From the NCBI GenBank assembly GCA_905234565.1, contig CAJOHW010000009.1, positions 1 to 40,971 on the forward strand: 40,971 nucleotides of DNA, written 5' to 3'. Under the pieces are notes generated by a model. That model was not told the DNA's origin and ran no database searches. It worked only from the letters and a program-made list of their open reading frames with translations. This document shows, in pieces, positions 22,564 to 31,586 of the stretch; the first letter of the stretch is position 1; the number at the start of each line of letters is the position of its first letter. This DNA is from an uncultured Oscillibacter sp. (GTDB taxonomy: Bacteria > Bacillota > Clostridia > Oscillospirales > Oscillospiraceae). A program made the position numbers and the translations under genes.

Positions 22564-23295
22564 TTACGGCCACTGCATCAGCACTGCCGTCACGTTGTCC
22601 GGGGCCCCCCGGTCCTTGGCAAGGCCCACCAGGCGCTCCAGACAGCCCTCCGGCCCCTGGCTGAGAATCTGGCGCAGTTCCTCGTCGTCCAGCATATTCG
22701 TCAGCCCGTCCGTACACAGCAGCAGCAGGGAATCCGACGACATACGGCATAGAAAGCCGTCGCACTCCACATTCTCATCCGGCCCCAGGGCCCGGGTGAT
22801 CAGGTTCCGCTTGGGGTGGTGCCGGGCCTCCTCCGCCGTTATGTCTCCCCGCTCCACCATGTTCTGCACCAGGGAGTGGTCCCGGGTGATGCGGACACAG
22901 CGGTCCCCGGACAGACAGTAGGCCCGGCTGTCCCCTACGTTGGAGACCACCGCCCCCTCGGCGCAGGCAATGGCGGAGACCAGGGTGGTGCCCATATTCT
23001 GATAGTCCGGCGTCTTGGCCGCCGCCTCCCGGATGGCCGCGTTGGCCCGGGAGACCGCCTGGGCGGAGGCCAGGCTCAACGCCCGGGGGTCCATGTCCTC
23101 CCGGAGCAGGGGCACCAGTTCCGCAAGATAGGTCTCCACGGCGATGGCGCTGGCCATGCGGCCTCCGGCGGGCCCGCCCATGCCGTCGCAGACCACGCAC
23201 ACCGCGTGTCCCGAGGGGGTGTCCTCCTGGATGGCGTAGGCGTCCTGGTTCTCCCGGCGGACCATCCCTATGTCTGTGATTCCCCAAAGCCGCAA
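22564..23295 (-). CDS. prpC: PP2C-family Ser/Thr protein phosphatase (PrpC/Stp)
   Basis: Metal-dependent phosphatase that reverses the PASTA kinase, 243 residues. The PPM motifs are visible: ITDIGMVRRENQDAY at the start, VVCDGMGGPAGGRMAS (metal-binding Asp-Gly), SNVGDSRAYCLSGD, ITRDHSLVQNMVE, LLLCTDGLTNMLDDEEL and GAPDNVTAVLM near the end. MRLWGITDIG fits family N-termini, so the start is a TTG at 23295 with GAGGAG upstream; this overlaps the end of rlmN by 28 bases. Kinase and phosphatase genes being adjacent is the rule in Firmicutes. Cytosolic. Confidence 0.95.
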   Translation of the reverse strand: MRLWGITDIGMVRRENQDAYAIQEDTPSGHAVCVVCDGMGGPAGGRMASAIAVETYLAELVPLLREDMDPRALSLASAQAVSRANAAIREAAAKTPDYQNMGTTLVSAIACAEGAVVSNVGDSRAYCLSGDRCVRITRDHSLVQNMVERGDITAEEARHHPKRNLITRALGPDENVECDGFLCRMSSDSLLLLCTDGLTNMLDDEELRQILSQGPEGCLERLVGLAKDRGAPDNVTAVLMQWP

Positions 23296-24323
23296 GAATG
23301 CTCACTCCTCTCCGCTTCCCTTCTGCGGAGCTGTCCGCAGGAAGCGTCAATATCGCTGCCCAGTTTCCGCCGCACCGTGGCGGCCACGCCCCGGCGCTCC
23401 AGTCTCTTTTGGAACGCCTCCATCCGCCGGGAGGGCCGCAGAGGGCTCTCCCGGACCTCATTCAAGGGGATCAGGTTCACGTGGCCGGGCATTCCCCGGA
23501 GCCTGTCCGCAATGCGGTCCGCCTGCCAGTCGTGGTCGTTGACGCCGTCGATGAGGGCGTACTCAAAGGAGATCCGCCGTCCGGTCTTACGGAAATAGTC
23601 GTGGCAGGCCCGGAACAGGTCCTCCACGTCATAGCGCCGGTTCACCGGCATGAGCCGGGACCGGGTCTCGCTGTCCGGGGCGTGGAGGGACACGGACAGG
23701 GTAAACTGCATCCCCAGTTCCCCCAGACGCCGGATCCCCGGAATCAGCCCGCAGGTGGACAGGGAGATGTGGCGCATTCCGATGTTCAGTCCCCAGGGAT
23801 GGCTCACCAGTTCCAAAAATTTCAGCACGGCGTCTAAGTTGTCCAGAGGTTCCCCAATGCCCATGAGCACGATGTGGGACACGGGGACAGCGGAATCCAG
23901 TCCTGTGTAAATCACCTGGTCCAGGATCTCCCCCGGCGTCAGGTCCCTGACCCGGCCGGAAATCGTGGACGCGCAGAAGGCGCACCCCATGCGGCACCCC
24001 GCCTGGGTAGACACGCACACGCTGTTGCCGTGGCGGTAGCGCATGAGGACGGACTCCACGCAGTTGCCGTCGGAGAGTTCCCAGAGGTATTTCGCCGTGC
24101 CGTCGATCCGGGAGATCTGCCGCCGGGCCATCCGGGGCGGGGACAGGGTACATTCCTCCTCTAACCGGGAACGGAGGGTTTTCGGGAGATCGCTCATGTC
24201 CCCAAAGGACCGCGCCCCCCGGGAGAGCCAGGAGAAGATCTGCTTTCCCCGGTAGGCCGGTTCCCCCCATTGGGCAAGCACGGCCCCGATCTCCTCCGGG
24301 TTCATGGATTTCAGGTCTATCAT
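23268..24323 (-). CDS. rlmN: Dual-specificity rRNA/tRNA methyltransferase, radical SAM
   Basis: Methylates C2 of A2503 in 23S rRNA and A37 in some tRNAs. 351 residues. Radical SAM cluster CRMGCAFCAST carries the three Cys; MGIGEPLDNLDAVLKF follows. The catalytic Cys near the C-terminus is in SDIDASCGQLR, with a tail of about 20 extra residues after it. QIFSWLSRGARSFGDMSDLPK is the typical N-terminal segment. The ATG overlaps the rsmB stop (ATGA). Upstream partner is rsmB, downstream the phosphatase: canonical yloM-yloN-prpC order. Confidence 0.97.
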   Translation of the reverse strand: MIDLKSMNPEEIGAVLAQWGEPAYRGKQIFSWLSRGARSFGDMSDLPKTLRSRLEEECTLSPPRMARRQISRIDGTAKYLWELSDGNCVESVLMRYRHGNSVCVSTQAGCRMGCAFCASTISGRVRDLTPGEILDQVIYTGLDSAVPVSHIVLMGIGEPLDNLDAVLKFLELVSHPWGLNIGMRHISLSTCGLIPGIRRLGELGMQFTLSVSLHAPDSETRSRLMPVNRRYDVEDLFRACHDYFRKTGRRISFEYALIDGVNDHDWQADRIADRLRGMPGHVNLIPLNEVRESPLRPSRRMEAFQKRLERRGVAATVRRKLGSDIDASCGQLRRREAERSEHSCGFGESQT

Positions 24324-25678
24324 GACAAAGCCTCATCCCTCTGACGGTGCCCGCCTGGTGTCCGCTTTCGCGTCCGGCACAGGAAGAATCCGTCGGTTCC
24401 GTGCCGCTGGGGCCAGAGGGTCGTGCAAAAATACGGCCCCTCCCCGTTGGGAAGCGTAAAGGGGAAGGGAACAAACTCCCCGTGAGTGGACAAAAACGCC
24501 TCCGCGATGTTTTCATTTTCCTCCGGCAGGATCGTACAGGTGGAGTACAGCAACGTCCCCCCCGGGCGGACATACCGGGCGGCGTTGTCCAACAGCGCCG
24601 CCTGTACGGCGGGAAGCCCTGTTAGCGCCGCCGGGTCCTTATCGCGGATATCCGGCTTCTTCCGGATGACCCCCAGTCCCGAACAGGGGGCGTCTACCAG
24701 CACCGCGTCGAACTTCTCCGCCCATTCCGGGTGAAATTCCCGCCCGTCGGCCTCCCGGGTTTGGAGAATCCCGTCCAGTCCTAAGCGTTTCGCCCCCTCC
24801 CGGACGTGCCGGAGTTTGGAGCCGTTGATATCACAGGCCAGGACCGATCCCTTTTCCCCTACGGCCATGGCCGCGCCGAAGGCTTTGCCCCCTGGGGCGG
24901 CGCACAGGTCCAGCACAGCCTGTCCTGGGGACAGGTCCGCCAAAAGCACCGCCAGCCGGGCCGCCGGGTCCTGCACCAGGCACCGTCCCTCCCGAAAAGC
25001 CGGAAGGGCTGTCACGTCCCCGGCCCCGGTCAGTTCTAAGCAGCCGGGAACCCAGGGGTGGGGCCGCGCTTCGATCCCCGCCGCCTGCCACTCCGCCGCC
25101 AGGGCCTCCGGCGATGTCCGGAGGGGGTTGGCCTGGACTTCCAAGGGCGGAGCGCCGTTGTCCGACGCCAAAAACGCCTCCGCCTCCTCAACACCCAAGA
25201 GGTCCACCAGCCGCGCCGTCAGCCACAGGGGGTGGCTGTACCGAAGGGACAGGGCTTCCACGGGGTCCTCCGGCAGAGGGGGCAGGTGGTCCCGGCAGGC
25301 GGACAGCTTCCGCAGTACCGCGTTCACCAGTCCCGCCGCCCGGGGGCGTCCCGCGGACTTCGCCAGCTCCACCGACGTGTCCACGGCGGCCCGGTCCGGC
25401 ACCCGGTCCAAAAATAAGATCTGATAGGCCCCCAACTGTAAAATTTCCCGCAGAGGGGGCTGGAGTTTTTCTAAGTTCTGGGTACAGTACGCACGCAAGT
25501 CATAGTCCAGCAGCATCCGGTTCTGGATCACGCCGTAGACCATCCGGGTACACAGGGCGGCGTCCGCCGGGGACAGGTCCCCCGTCCGGGACCGCAGAGC
25601 GGCATCCGCCCAGGCGTTCCGGCGGCGGCAGTCCGTCAAAACCTTCAGGGCCGCTTCACGGGCCGGTCCCGCCCTCAA
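24320..25678 (-). CDS. rsmB: 16S rRNA m5C967 methyltransferase
   Basis: Cytosine-5 methyltransferase for C967 of 16S rRNA; 452 residues. N-terminal NusB-like helical domain (about 1-140, AREAALKVL...GAYQILFLDRVPDRAAV), then the Rossmann domain with SAM loop LDLCAAPGGKAFGAA, DAPCSGLGVIRKKPDI (one catalytic Cys) and LLYSTCTILPEENE (second Cys). The start is TTG overlapping the preceding metallopeptidase stop (TTGA). The next gene, rlmN, overlaps its stop in turn, so translation is chained through three genes. Confidence 0.96.
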   Translation of the reverse strand: MRAGPAREAALKVLTDCRRRNAWADAALRSRTGDLSPADAALCTRMVYGVIQNRMLLDYDLRAYCTQNLEKLQPPLREILQLGAYQILFLDRVPDRAAVDTSVELAKSAGRPRAAGLVNAVLRKLSACRDHLPPLPEDPVEALSLRYSHPLWLTARLVDLLGVEEAEAFLASDNGAPPLEVQANPLRTSPEALAAEWQAAGIEARPHPWVPGCLELTGAGDVTALPAFREGRCLVQDPAARLAVLLADLSPGQAVLDLCAAPGGKAFGAAMAVGEKGSVLACDINGSKLRHVREGAKRLGLDGILQTREADGREFHPEWAEKFDAVLVDAPCSGLGVIRKKPDIRDKDPAALTGLPAVQAALLDNAARYVRPGGTLLYSTCTILPEENENIAEAFLSTHGEFVPFPFTLPNGEGPYFCTTLWPQRHGTDGFFLCRTRKRTPGGHRQRDEALS

Positions 25679-26412
25679 CGGCGTCCTCCCCGGCGGCCGC
25701 TCCGGCTCATGAAGATCAGCACGTACCGCAAAAGCTGCAAGGACGACATCAGCAGTGCCGCCACATAGGTCAGTGCCGCCGCCCGCAGAACCCGCTTCGC
25801 CCCAGTGACTTCCTCGCCTGACAGCAGGCCGCTGTCTTGAATGGTCCGCACCGCCCGGCGGGAGGCGTCAAACTCCACCGGAAGGGTCACCAGCTGGAAA
25901 AACGTGGTCAGGGAGAAAAGGACGATGCCCACCAGCAGCAAAGGCTGGCTGTACAGCAGAATCCCCAGAATCAGGGCCGTAAAGGAGAAGCGGGAGCCGA
26001 ACTGGGTGGCGGGAATCACAGCGCTGCGCACCCGCACGGGCCAGTAATTCTCCGCGTACTGCACCGCGTGCCCCGCCTCGTGACAGGCCACCCCCACGGC
26101 GGACACCGTGGCCGCGCCGTACACCGGCTCCGAGAGATAGATGCAGTTGTCCCGGGGGTCATAGTGGTCCGTCAGGGATCCGGCACAGGACCGGATGCCC
26201 ACGCCCACCACGCCGTTGGCCCGGAGTACCGCCTCCGCCGCCTGGGCCCCGGTCAGTCCCCGGGCACAGCGGACCTGGCTGTACCGCCGGAAATTCCCGC
26301 TGACCTGGAACTGTGCCCACAGGGACAGGGCCAGGATAGGCAGTAAGAGAAGATAATAGAGGGTGTCCCCGCCGCCGTAGTACCCGTAGCCGCCATAATA
26401 GGAACCGTACAC
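25675..26412 (-). CDS. Putative membrane zinc metallopeptidase (YugP-like)
   Basis: Membrane protein of 245 residues from the neutral zinc metallopeptidase family typified by Bacillus YugP. After a Gly/Tyr-rich start (YYGGYGYYGGGD) come a first membrane helix (TLYYLLLLPILALSLW) and the HEAGHAVQ zinc motif near residue 130; two or three more membrane segments follow (FTALILGILLYSQPLLLVG..., TYVAALLMSSLQLLR), with VEFDASRRA between, a family marker. The GTG start has AAGGGGAG upstream. It stands between fmt and rsmB, an insertion relative to the Bacillus cluster but frequent in Clostridia. Substrate unknown. Confidence 0.9.
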   Translation of the reverse strand: MYGSYYGGYGYYGGGDTLYYLLLLPILALSLWAQFQVSGNFRRYSQVRCARGLTGAQAAEAVLRANGVVGVGIRSCAGSLTDHYDPRDNCIYLSEPVYGAATVSAVGVACHEAGHAVQYAENYWPVRVRSAVIPATQFGSRFSFTALILGILLYSQPLLLVGIVLFSLTTFFQLVTLPVEFDASRRAVRTIQDSGLLSGEEVTGAKRVLRAAALTYVAALLMSSLQLLRYVLIFMSRSGRRGGRR

Positions 26413-26482
26413 GCAATCGCTCCCCTTCCGTTTCAGGTTAATGGTATCCTTGTATTCACATCCTGTCCAAAGAAACCCGGTT

Positions 26483-27412
26483 TCAAACCACGAACACCGG
26501 GACGTCGTGCCCCAGAAGATAGGCTCCGGCGCTCATGCGCCTGCCCCCCTGGACCTGAATCTCCGTCAGGTACAGGACCTTTCCATCCCCGCAGGCAACG
26601 CCGATGCCCTGTTTGCCCGCCGCCGTGACGGTGCCGGGGGAGAGATTGGTTTCCTCTCCCGTCTCTTTCGCACCGTAGAGCTTCATGGTGCCCCCCTCCG
26701 TCAGAGCGGCACAGGCGCAGGGCCAGGGGATCAGCCCCCGGATCTGACAGTGGATGGCGTGGGCGGACCGGGTCCAGTCCACCGGGGACAATTCCCGGGA
26801 CAGCATGGGGGCATAGGTGGCCTTTCCGCCGTCCTGGGGCGTCCGGGACGCGGTGCCCTGTTCGAGGGACGCCACCGCTTCCAGCAGGGCCTCCGCCCCC
26901 AGGGACGCCAGCCGCGCCGTCAGTGCCGCCGCGTCCTCCTGGTCCCCGATAGGGGTGGATCTTTGCAGAAGGATGTCCCCGGCATCCAGTTCCTTTGCCA
27001 TATACATCATCGTGACGCCGGTCTCCGTCTCCCCATCCAAGATCGCCTGATTGATGGGGGCCGCCCCCCGGTATTTGGGCAGCAGGGAGGCGTGGACGTT
27101 GAGGGAGCCCCAAGGGGGAATCCCCAGCACGTCCTCCGGCAGCAGTTTCCCGTAGGCCGCCACGACGATGAGGTCCGGCTTCATAGACCGCAGTTCCTCC
27201 ACGGCACCGGCGTTTCGGAGGGTGGGGGGCTGGAACACGGGGATCCCCTTTGACAGGGCATACTCCTTTACCGGGGAGAAGGCCAGCTTGTGTCCCCGGT
27301 TTTTGGGTTTGTCCGGCTGGGTCACAGCCCCGCACACCGTGTGTCCCCCCTCCGCCAGCGCCCGCAGAGAGGCGGCGGCAAAGTCCGGGGTGCCCATAAA
27401 GAGAACGCGCAT
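26483..27412 (-). CDS. fmt: Methionyl-tRNA formyltransferase
   Basis: Formylates initiator Met-tRNA with 10-formyl-tetrahydrofolate. 309 residues. MRVLFMGTPDFAAASLRAL start, VTQPDKPKNRGHK, and the active-site region GSLNVHASLLPKYRGAAPIN with Asn/His, then TGVTMMYMAKELDAGDIL. C-terminal tRNA-binding part complete. The ATG lies 4 bases after the stop of the deformylase gene, whose end contains AGGAGGG as ribosome binding site. Follows def in the standard priA-def-fmt order. Confidence 0.97.
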   Translation of the reverse strand: MRVLFMGTPDFAAASLRALAEGGHTVCGAVTQPDKPKNRGHKLAFSPVKEYALSKGIPVFQPPTLRNAGAVEELRSMKPDLIVVAAYGKLLPEDVLGIPPWGSLNVHASLLPKYRGAAPINQAILDGETETGVTMMYMAKELDAGDILLQRSTPIGDQEDAAALTARLASLGAEALLEAVASLEQGTASRTPQDGGKATYAPMLSRELSPVDWTRSAHAIHCQIRGLIPWPCACAALTEGGTMKLYGAKETGEETNLSPGTVTAAGKQGIGVACGDGKVLYLTEIQVQGGRRMSAGAYLLGHDVPVFVV

Positions 27413-27416
27413 GGCC

Positions 27417-27908
27417 TCAGCCCTCCTGTTCCCGGTACTCTTCCAGTTCCTCCTCCGTCAGGAAGCGGTCGATGTGCTCTGTGTAGAGGTGGCCGTCCAA
27501 ATGTTCCAGCTCGTGGCACAGCGTCCGGGCCATCAGATCCCGGCCCTCCAATTCATACCACTGGCCGTGGCGGTCCTGGGCCCGGACCCGCACATATTCC
27601 GGACGGGTCACCAATCCCCACTTTCCCGGCACGCTGAGACAGCCCTCCGGGCCCCTCTGTTCCCCCCGCTGTTCCACGATGACGGGGTTTACCAGTTCAA
27701 ACATCTCCTCCGTGTCCAGGTCCATGGCCACATAGGCCCGGCGCAGCACCCCCACCTGAGGGGCCGCCAGTCCCGCGCCGCCGGCATCCGCCAGGGTCTC
27801 CCGCAGATCGTCCAGCAGCAGCCACAGCCGGCGGTTGAAGTCCGTCACCGGACGGCACACCTTCGTCAGGCACACATCTCCCTGTTCCACAATTCTACGC
27901 AATGCCAT
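27417..27908 (-). CDS. def: Peptide deformylase
   Basis: Removes the formyl group from nascent proteins; 163 residues. All three metal/active motifs are present: GGAGLAAPQVGV (G.G.AA.Q), EGCLSVPG (metal Cys) and CHELEHLDGHLY (HE..H). The ATG at 27908 is chosen because MALRRIVEQGD is the family start; the longer frame to 28178 enters priA. The gap after priA is 74 bases, with the A/T-rich stretch AAAAAAGGTACG just before the family-specific leader and no promoter that I can name. Confidence 0.97.
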   Translation of the reverse strand: MALRRIVEQGDVCLTKVCRPVTDFNRRLWLLLDDLRETLADAGGAGLAAPQVGVLRRAYVAMDLDTEEMFELVNPVIVEQRGEQRGPEGCLSVPGKWGLVTRPEYVRVRAQDRHGQWYELEGRDLMARTLCHELEHLDGHLYTEHIDRFLTEEELEEYREQEG

Positions 27909-27982
27909 GTTCTCGATCCTTCCCGCTCCGGCTCCGTTTTCCAGTTCCCGGAACGTACCTTTTTTATAATTTTCGGCGGCGG

Positions 27983-30427
27983 TCAGTCCGCTCCGTTGCA
28001 CTCTATCCGCAAATGCAGTCCCCGGTTGGCCCGGTCCCGGGCGAATTCCCCTAAAAGCCAGCTCAAAGCCTCCCGGGCCTCCCGGTCGTTCTTCCCCACC
28101 AAAGTCACCCGGTAGCGGAAGCGGTTGTTCACCCGCAGCACTGCCGCCGGGGCGGGGCCTAAGACCTCCGGGTTCCACCGGGCAAGGCCCGGACGCTCAC
28201 ACAGGGACCGCAAAGTGTCCCGCACCCGGGCGGCTCCCCGGAGGACCGCCCCCTCCTCGATCCCCGACACCGTCAGGGTGAAGAGATCCGCAAAGGGGGG
28301 ATACCGCCGCAGCCGCCGCAGACGGATTTCACTGTCATAGAACCGGGCGTAGTCCTGGGTGGCGGCGCTTTGGATCACATCGTTCCCCGGGGTATAGGTC
28401 TGGATCACCGCCCGTCCGGTACGGCTTCCCCGGCCCGCCCGGCCCACCACCTGGGTCAAGAGACTAAAGGTCCGCTCTGAGGCCCGGTAGTGGTCCACAT
28501 ACAAGGACAAATCCGCCAGCAGAACCCCCACTAAGGTCACGTTCTCAAAATCCAGGCCCTTGGCCACCATCTGGGTCCCCAGCAGAATGGGGATCCGCTC
28601 TTTTTCAAACCGGGACAGCACTTCCTCATGCCGTCCGGCGGCGGTGTCCACGTCCATGCGCAGAATCCCCGTGCCCGGGAACAGTTCCCCCAGTTCCTCC
28701 TCCACCTTCTGGGTCCCGGCGCCGATGTGCTTCATGCGCCCCCCGCAGACGGGGCACTGTTCAAAAGAGCGCTGGGAGTGGCCGCAGTAGTGGCACATGA
28801 GGCGGTGGTTGGCGGAGTGGTAGGTCATGGGCACGCTGCACCGGGGACACTCCGGCACATGGCCGCACTCCCCGCACAGCAGCATCCGGCTGCTGCCCCG
28901 GCGGTTGAGAAACAGAATGCTCTGTTCTCCCCGGGACAGGTTCTCCTCCAACTCCCGCCGCAAAATTCCCCCGATGATCCCCGCGTTTCCCGCCCGGACC
29001 TCCTCCCGGAGATCCGCCACAGTCACCTCCGGCAGGCTCCGCCGGTTGTAGCGGTTTCGGAGAAACGCCCGGTGGTACTGGCCCTGCTGGGCGCACCAGG
29101 CAGTCTCAATGGTAGGGGTAGCGGAACCCAAAAGCAACAGGGCACCGTCCCGGGCGCACAGGTATTTCGCCACGTCCCGGGTGTGATAGCGGGGAGACAG
29201 TTCCGACTGGTAACTGCTCTCCTGTTCCTCATCTAAAATCACCAGCCCCAGGTGTTTCAGGGGGGCGAAAATGGCGGACCGGGTCCCCAGCACCACCCGG
29301 GCCTCCCCCCGGCGGATCCGCTTCCACTGGTCGTACCGCTCCGCCACGGGGCGGGAACTGTGGAGCATGGCACAGATGTCCCCGAAACAGGAGGAGAATT
29401 TCTCCATCATCTGGGGGGTCAAAATGATCTCCGGCACCAGGACCATGGCGGTTTTCCCGCTGTCCAGGGCCTTTTGGACCAGGTGCAGATAGACCTGGGT
29501 CTTTCCGCTGCCTGTGACGCCGTGAAGCAGAAAACAGGCAGGGGCTTCCCTCTCCATCAGAGCGGCGGCGGCTGTAAAGGCTGCCTGCTGTTCCCCGTTC
29601 AGGGCCCCAGGAGGGACGGGTTCCACGGCCTCCATGGGCCCCAGGCGCAGTTCCTCCTGCTGGGTAAAGCGGATCAGGCCGTCCCGCTCCATGTTCCGCA
29701 GCAGCTTTGCCGACGCCCCGGTAAAATAGGACACGTCGGCACAGGAGGCCCGTCCGGCGGAGGAGAGAAACTCCGCCACCTCCCGCCGGGAAGCGCTGCG
29801 CTTCATGGACGGGTCGGACAGGGCGTCCTCCAGGGATACCGCCAGTTCCGCCATGCGCCGCAGACGGTCCCCGGACCGGCGCTGGGCCGTGGTCTCGCAC
29901 CGGACCACCCCCGCCTTTTCCAAGGCCCGCAGGACGCTCTGTACTTCCCCGCAGGCGGCGCGGACAGCGTCCCAGTCGGCGGAACCTCCCTGGGCCTCCA
30001 AGTAGTCCACCACGCTCTGGCACCGCCGGACCGGCTTTGGCAGGGTCTCCGGCCTCTCCGGTTCCAAGTGCCAGGTTTCTTTCAGCCGGAACCACAGCCC
30101 CGTGGGAAGGATGGTTTTTGCCGCCTCAAAGAAGGTGCAGAAGTACCGGTTCCGCATCCACAGGGCCAGGGCGATCTCCGCCTCGTCCAGCACGGGAGCC
30201 GGGTCCAGCACCCCGGAGAGGGGTTTCAGGTTGGGGCGCTTTTCCCCCCGGAACCGTTTCAAAATCAGCCCCTCGCAGGGACGGTTGCCCCGTCCAAAGG
30301 GAACCGTCACCCGTACCCCCGCCGCCGCGCCCTCCAACAGGGGGGCGGGCACCAGATAGTCATAGGGCTTGTCGGCGGAGTAGGGTGCGGCGCTGACCGC
30401 GACTCTGGCAATTTCGGCGGTCTCCAC
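27983..30427 (-). CDS. priA: Primosomal protein N' (replication restart helicase)
   Basis: Reloads the replisome at broken forks. 814 residues: N-terminal DNA-binding domain (YSADKPYDYLVPAPL... with FGRGNR), winged-helix part, helicase motif I LLHGVTGSGKTQVYLHL, Walker B VILDEEQESSY, motif LGTRSAIFAPL, and the zinc region CGECGHVPECPRCSVPM with CHYCGHSQRSFEQCPVCGG, eight Cys in all. Motifs VVGRAGRGSRTG and the C-terminal domain are intact. The DEEH of E. coli and Bacillus PriA is DEEQ here, see findings. Start is GTG with AAGGAGGG upstream. Between rpoZ and priA the coaBC gene found in Bacillus is missing. Confidence 0.97.
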   Translation of the reverse strand: METAEIARVAVSAAPYSADKPYDYLVPAPLLEGAAAGVRVTVPFGRGNRPCEGLILKRFRGEKRPNLKPLSGVLDPAPVLDEAEIALALWMRNRYFCTFFEAAKTILPTGLWFRLKETWHLEPERPETLPKPVRRCQSVVDYLEAQGGSADWDAVRAACGEVQSVLRALEKAGVVRCETTAQRRSGDRLRRMAELAVSLEDALSDPSMKRSASRREVAEFLSSAGRASCADVSYFTGASAKLLRNMERDGLIRFTQQEELRLGPMEAVEPVPPGALNGEQQAAFTAAAALMEREAPACFLLHGVTGSGKTQVYLHLVQKALDSGKTAMVLVPEIILTPQMMEKFSSCFGDICAMLHSSRPVAERYDQWKRIRRGEARVVLGTRSAIFAPLKHLGLVILDEEQESSYQSELSPRYHTRDVAKYLCARDGALLLLGSATPTIETAWCAQQGQYHRAFLRNRYNRRSLPEVTVADLREEVRAGNAGIIGGILRRELEENLSRGEQSILFLNRRGSSRMLLCGECGHVPECPRCSVPMTYHSANHRLMCHYCGHSQRSFEQCPVCGGRMKHIGAGTQKVEEELGELFPGTGILRMDVDTAAGRHEEVLSRFEKERIPILLGTQMVAKGLDFENVTLVGVLLADLSLYVDHYRASERTFSLLTQVVGRAGRGSRTGRAVIQTYTPGNDVIQSAATQDYARFYDSEIRLRRLRRYPPFADLFTLTVSGIEEGAVLRGAARVRDTLRSLCERPGLARWNPEVLGPAPAAVLRVNNRFRYRVTLVGKNDREAREALSWLLGEFARDRANRGLHLRIECNGAD

Positions 30428-30468
30428 GTCCGTCCCTCCTTCCGCGCTCTGTGCCGCGAACGCTTCTT

Positions 30469-30684
30469 TTATTCCGGTTTCTCCTCCGGGTCCAGAATCC
30501 CCTCCGCCACCTCGTGGATGGCCAGGGTCACGGGCTTCTCGTCTAAGATCTCATGGGCCTCGTCATAGCTGTCCGCGATCTGCCGGGCCCGCCGGGCTAC
30601 CACGTTCACCAGCATATAACGGTTGGGGATATGAGCGGTCAGTTCGCTCATAGCGGGATACAGCATCATTGTCTCCACATCCAT
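30469..30684 (-). CDS. rpoZ: RNA polymerase omega subunit
   Basis: Small RNA polymerase subunit (71 residues as given) that aids assembly of beta'. The conserved core IPNRYMLVNVVARRARQI and KPVTLAIHEVAEGIL is intact. The N-terminus is uncertain: the frame opens at 30684, but GTGGAG precedes Met6 and Met7, and clostridial omegas usually begin MMLYP, so the true start may be 30669 or 30666. A small GCCGCC-AGC-GGCGGC hairpin stands directly before 30684. The gene follows gmk by 42 bases. Confidence 0.92.
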   Translation of the reverse strand: MDVETMMLYPAMSELTAHIPNRYMLVNVVARRARQIADSYDEAHEILDEKPVTLAIHEVAEGILDPEEKPE

Positions 30685-30726
30685 TCCGCCGCCGCTGGCG
30701 GCAAGATTTTGTCCGATCCTTCCGGA

Positions 30727-31320
30727 TTAACTGCTCATGCTCTCCATCCGGGCGTCCGGGCGGCAGTGCTCCGCGGTCATAATGGCTTCCAGCTCCCGGA
30801 CCGCGTTTTCCACCGTGTCGTTGACCACGAAATAATCATATGCGTAGGCGGTCTGGAATTCCACCTTTGCCCGCAGAAGCCGCTTTTGGACCTTCTCCGG
30901 GCTGTCGGTGCCCCGGCTGCGCAGACGCCGTTCCAGTTCCACCCAGCTGGGGGGCGCGATGAAAATCCGCACCGCCTCCGGGGCCTTCCGCCGCACCTGA
31001 ATGGCCCCCTGGATCTCGATGTCCAGCACCACGTCCCGGCCCTGGGCCAGGGCGTCCTCCACGTACTTGCGGGGGGTGCCGTAAAAGTTCCCCACGTACT
31101 CCGCGTATTCCAAAAAGGCGTCCCGGGCGATCCAGTCCCGGAAGGTGTCCACGGTGACAAAGTGGTAGTGGACGCCGTCCTCCTCCCCCTCCCGGGGGGG
31201 CCGGGTGGTGGCGGAGACGGAGAAATAGAGGTTCTTCCGATTTTGGAGCAGGGCGTGGAGCACGGTGCTCTTTCCCACGCCGGAGGGTCCGGAGACCACG
31301 AAAATTTTGCCTTCCCTCAC
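30727..31320 (-). CDS. gmk: Guanylate kinase
   Basis: Phosphorylates GMP to GDP with ATP; 197 residues. P-loop SGPSGVGKSTVLHAL, the GMP-binding YHFVTVDTF... and LDIEIQGAIQVR, and the lid region FIAPPSWVELERRLRSRGTD with the typical Arg pair are present. The start is GTG overlapping the stop of remA (GTGA). It stands in the standard yicC-remA-gmk-rpoZ order. Confidence 0.97.
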   Translation of the reverse strand: MREGKIFVVSGPSGVGKSTVLHALLQNRKNLYFSVSATTRPPREGEEDGVHYHFVTVDTFRDWIARDAFLEYAEYVGNFYGTPRKYVEDALAQGRDVVLDIEIQGAIQVRRKAPEAVRIFIAPPSWVELERRLRSRGTDSPEKVQKRLLRAKVEFQTAYAYDYFVVNDTVENAVRELEAIMTAEHCRPDARMESMSS

Positions 31321-31586
31321 GCCGGTTCTCCTTTCTCTTCCTGTCCGGTTATCTCCTGGTTATCCTGGCCGCCAAAGCGCTCCGGCGGCAGGGCGGAGAG
31401 GACGATGTGTCCGCTGTCCATCACAAAGACCGCGGCGGTTTTCCGCCCGTAACTGGCGTCGATGACCGCCCCCCGGTCCCGGCCCTCCTGCACCATCCGC
31501 TTGATGGGGGCGGAGTCCGGCTGTAACACCGCCACAATCCGTCCCTCGTTCAGGAAACTGCCGTATCCGATGCCAATCATGCTCAT
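31317..31586 (-). CDS. remA: RemA-family regulatory protein (DUF370)
   Basis: Small DNA-binding-type protein of 89 residues; in Bacillus RemA activates matrix operons and osmoprotection genes as a ring-shaped oligomer. Core VAVLQPDSAPIKRMVQEGRD and GAVIDASYGRKTAAVFVMDSGH is intact, with IGIGYGSFLNEGRI at the start. The ATG at 31586 overlaps the yicC stop (ATGA); the upstream frame to 31670 is inside yicC. The C-terminal 15 residues are charged and not conserved in the family. Target genes unknown here. Confidence 0.93.
   Translation of the reverse strand: MSMIGIGYGSFLNEGRIVAVLQPDSAPIKRMVQEGRDRGAVIDASYGRKTAAVFVMDSGHIVLSALPPERFGGQDNQEITGQEEKGEPA

Noticed and set aside
29252..30568. 438-residue plus-strand frame antisense to priA
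   Set aside because: Composition is a typical GC-rich shadow; no RBS, no domain; the opposite strand encodes a complete PriA.
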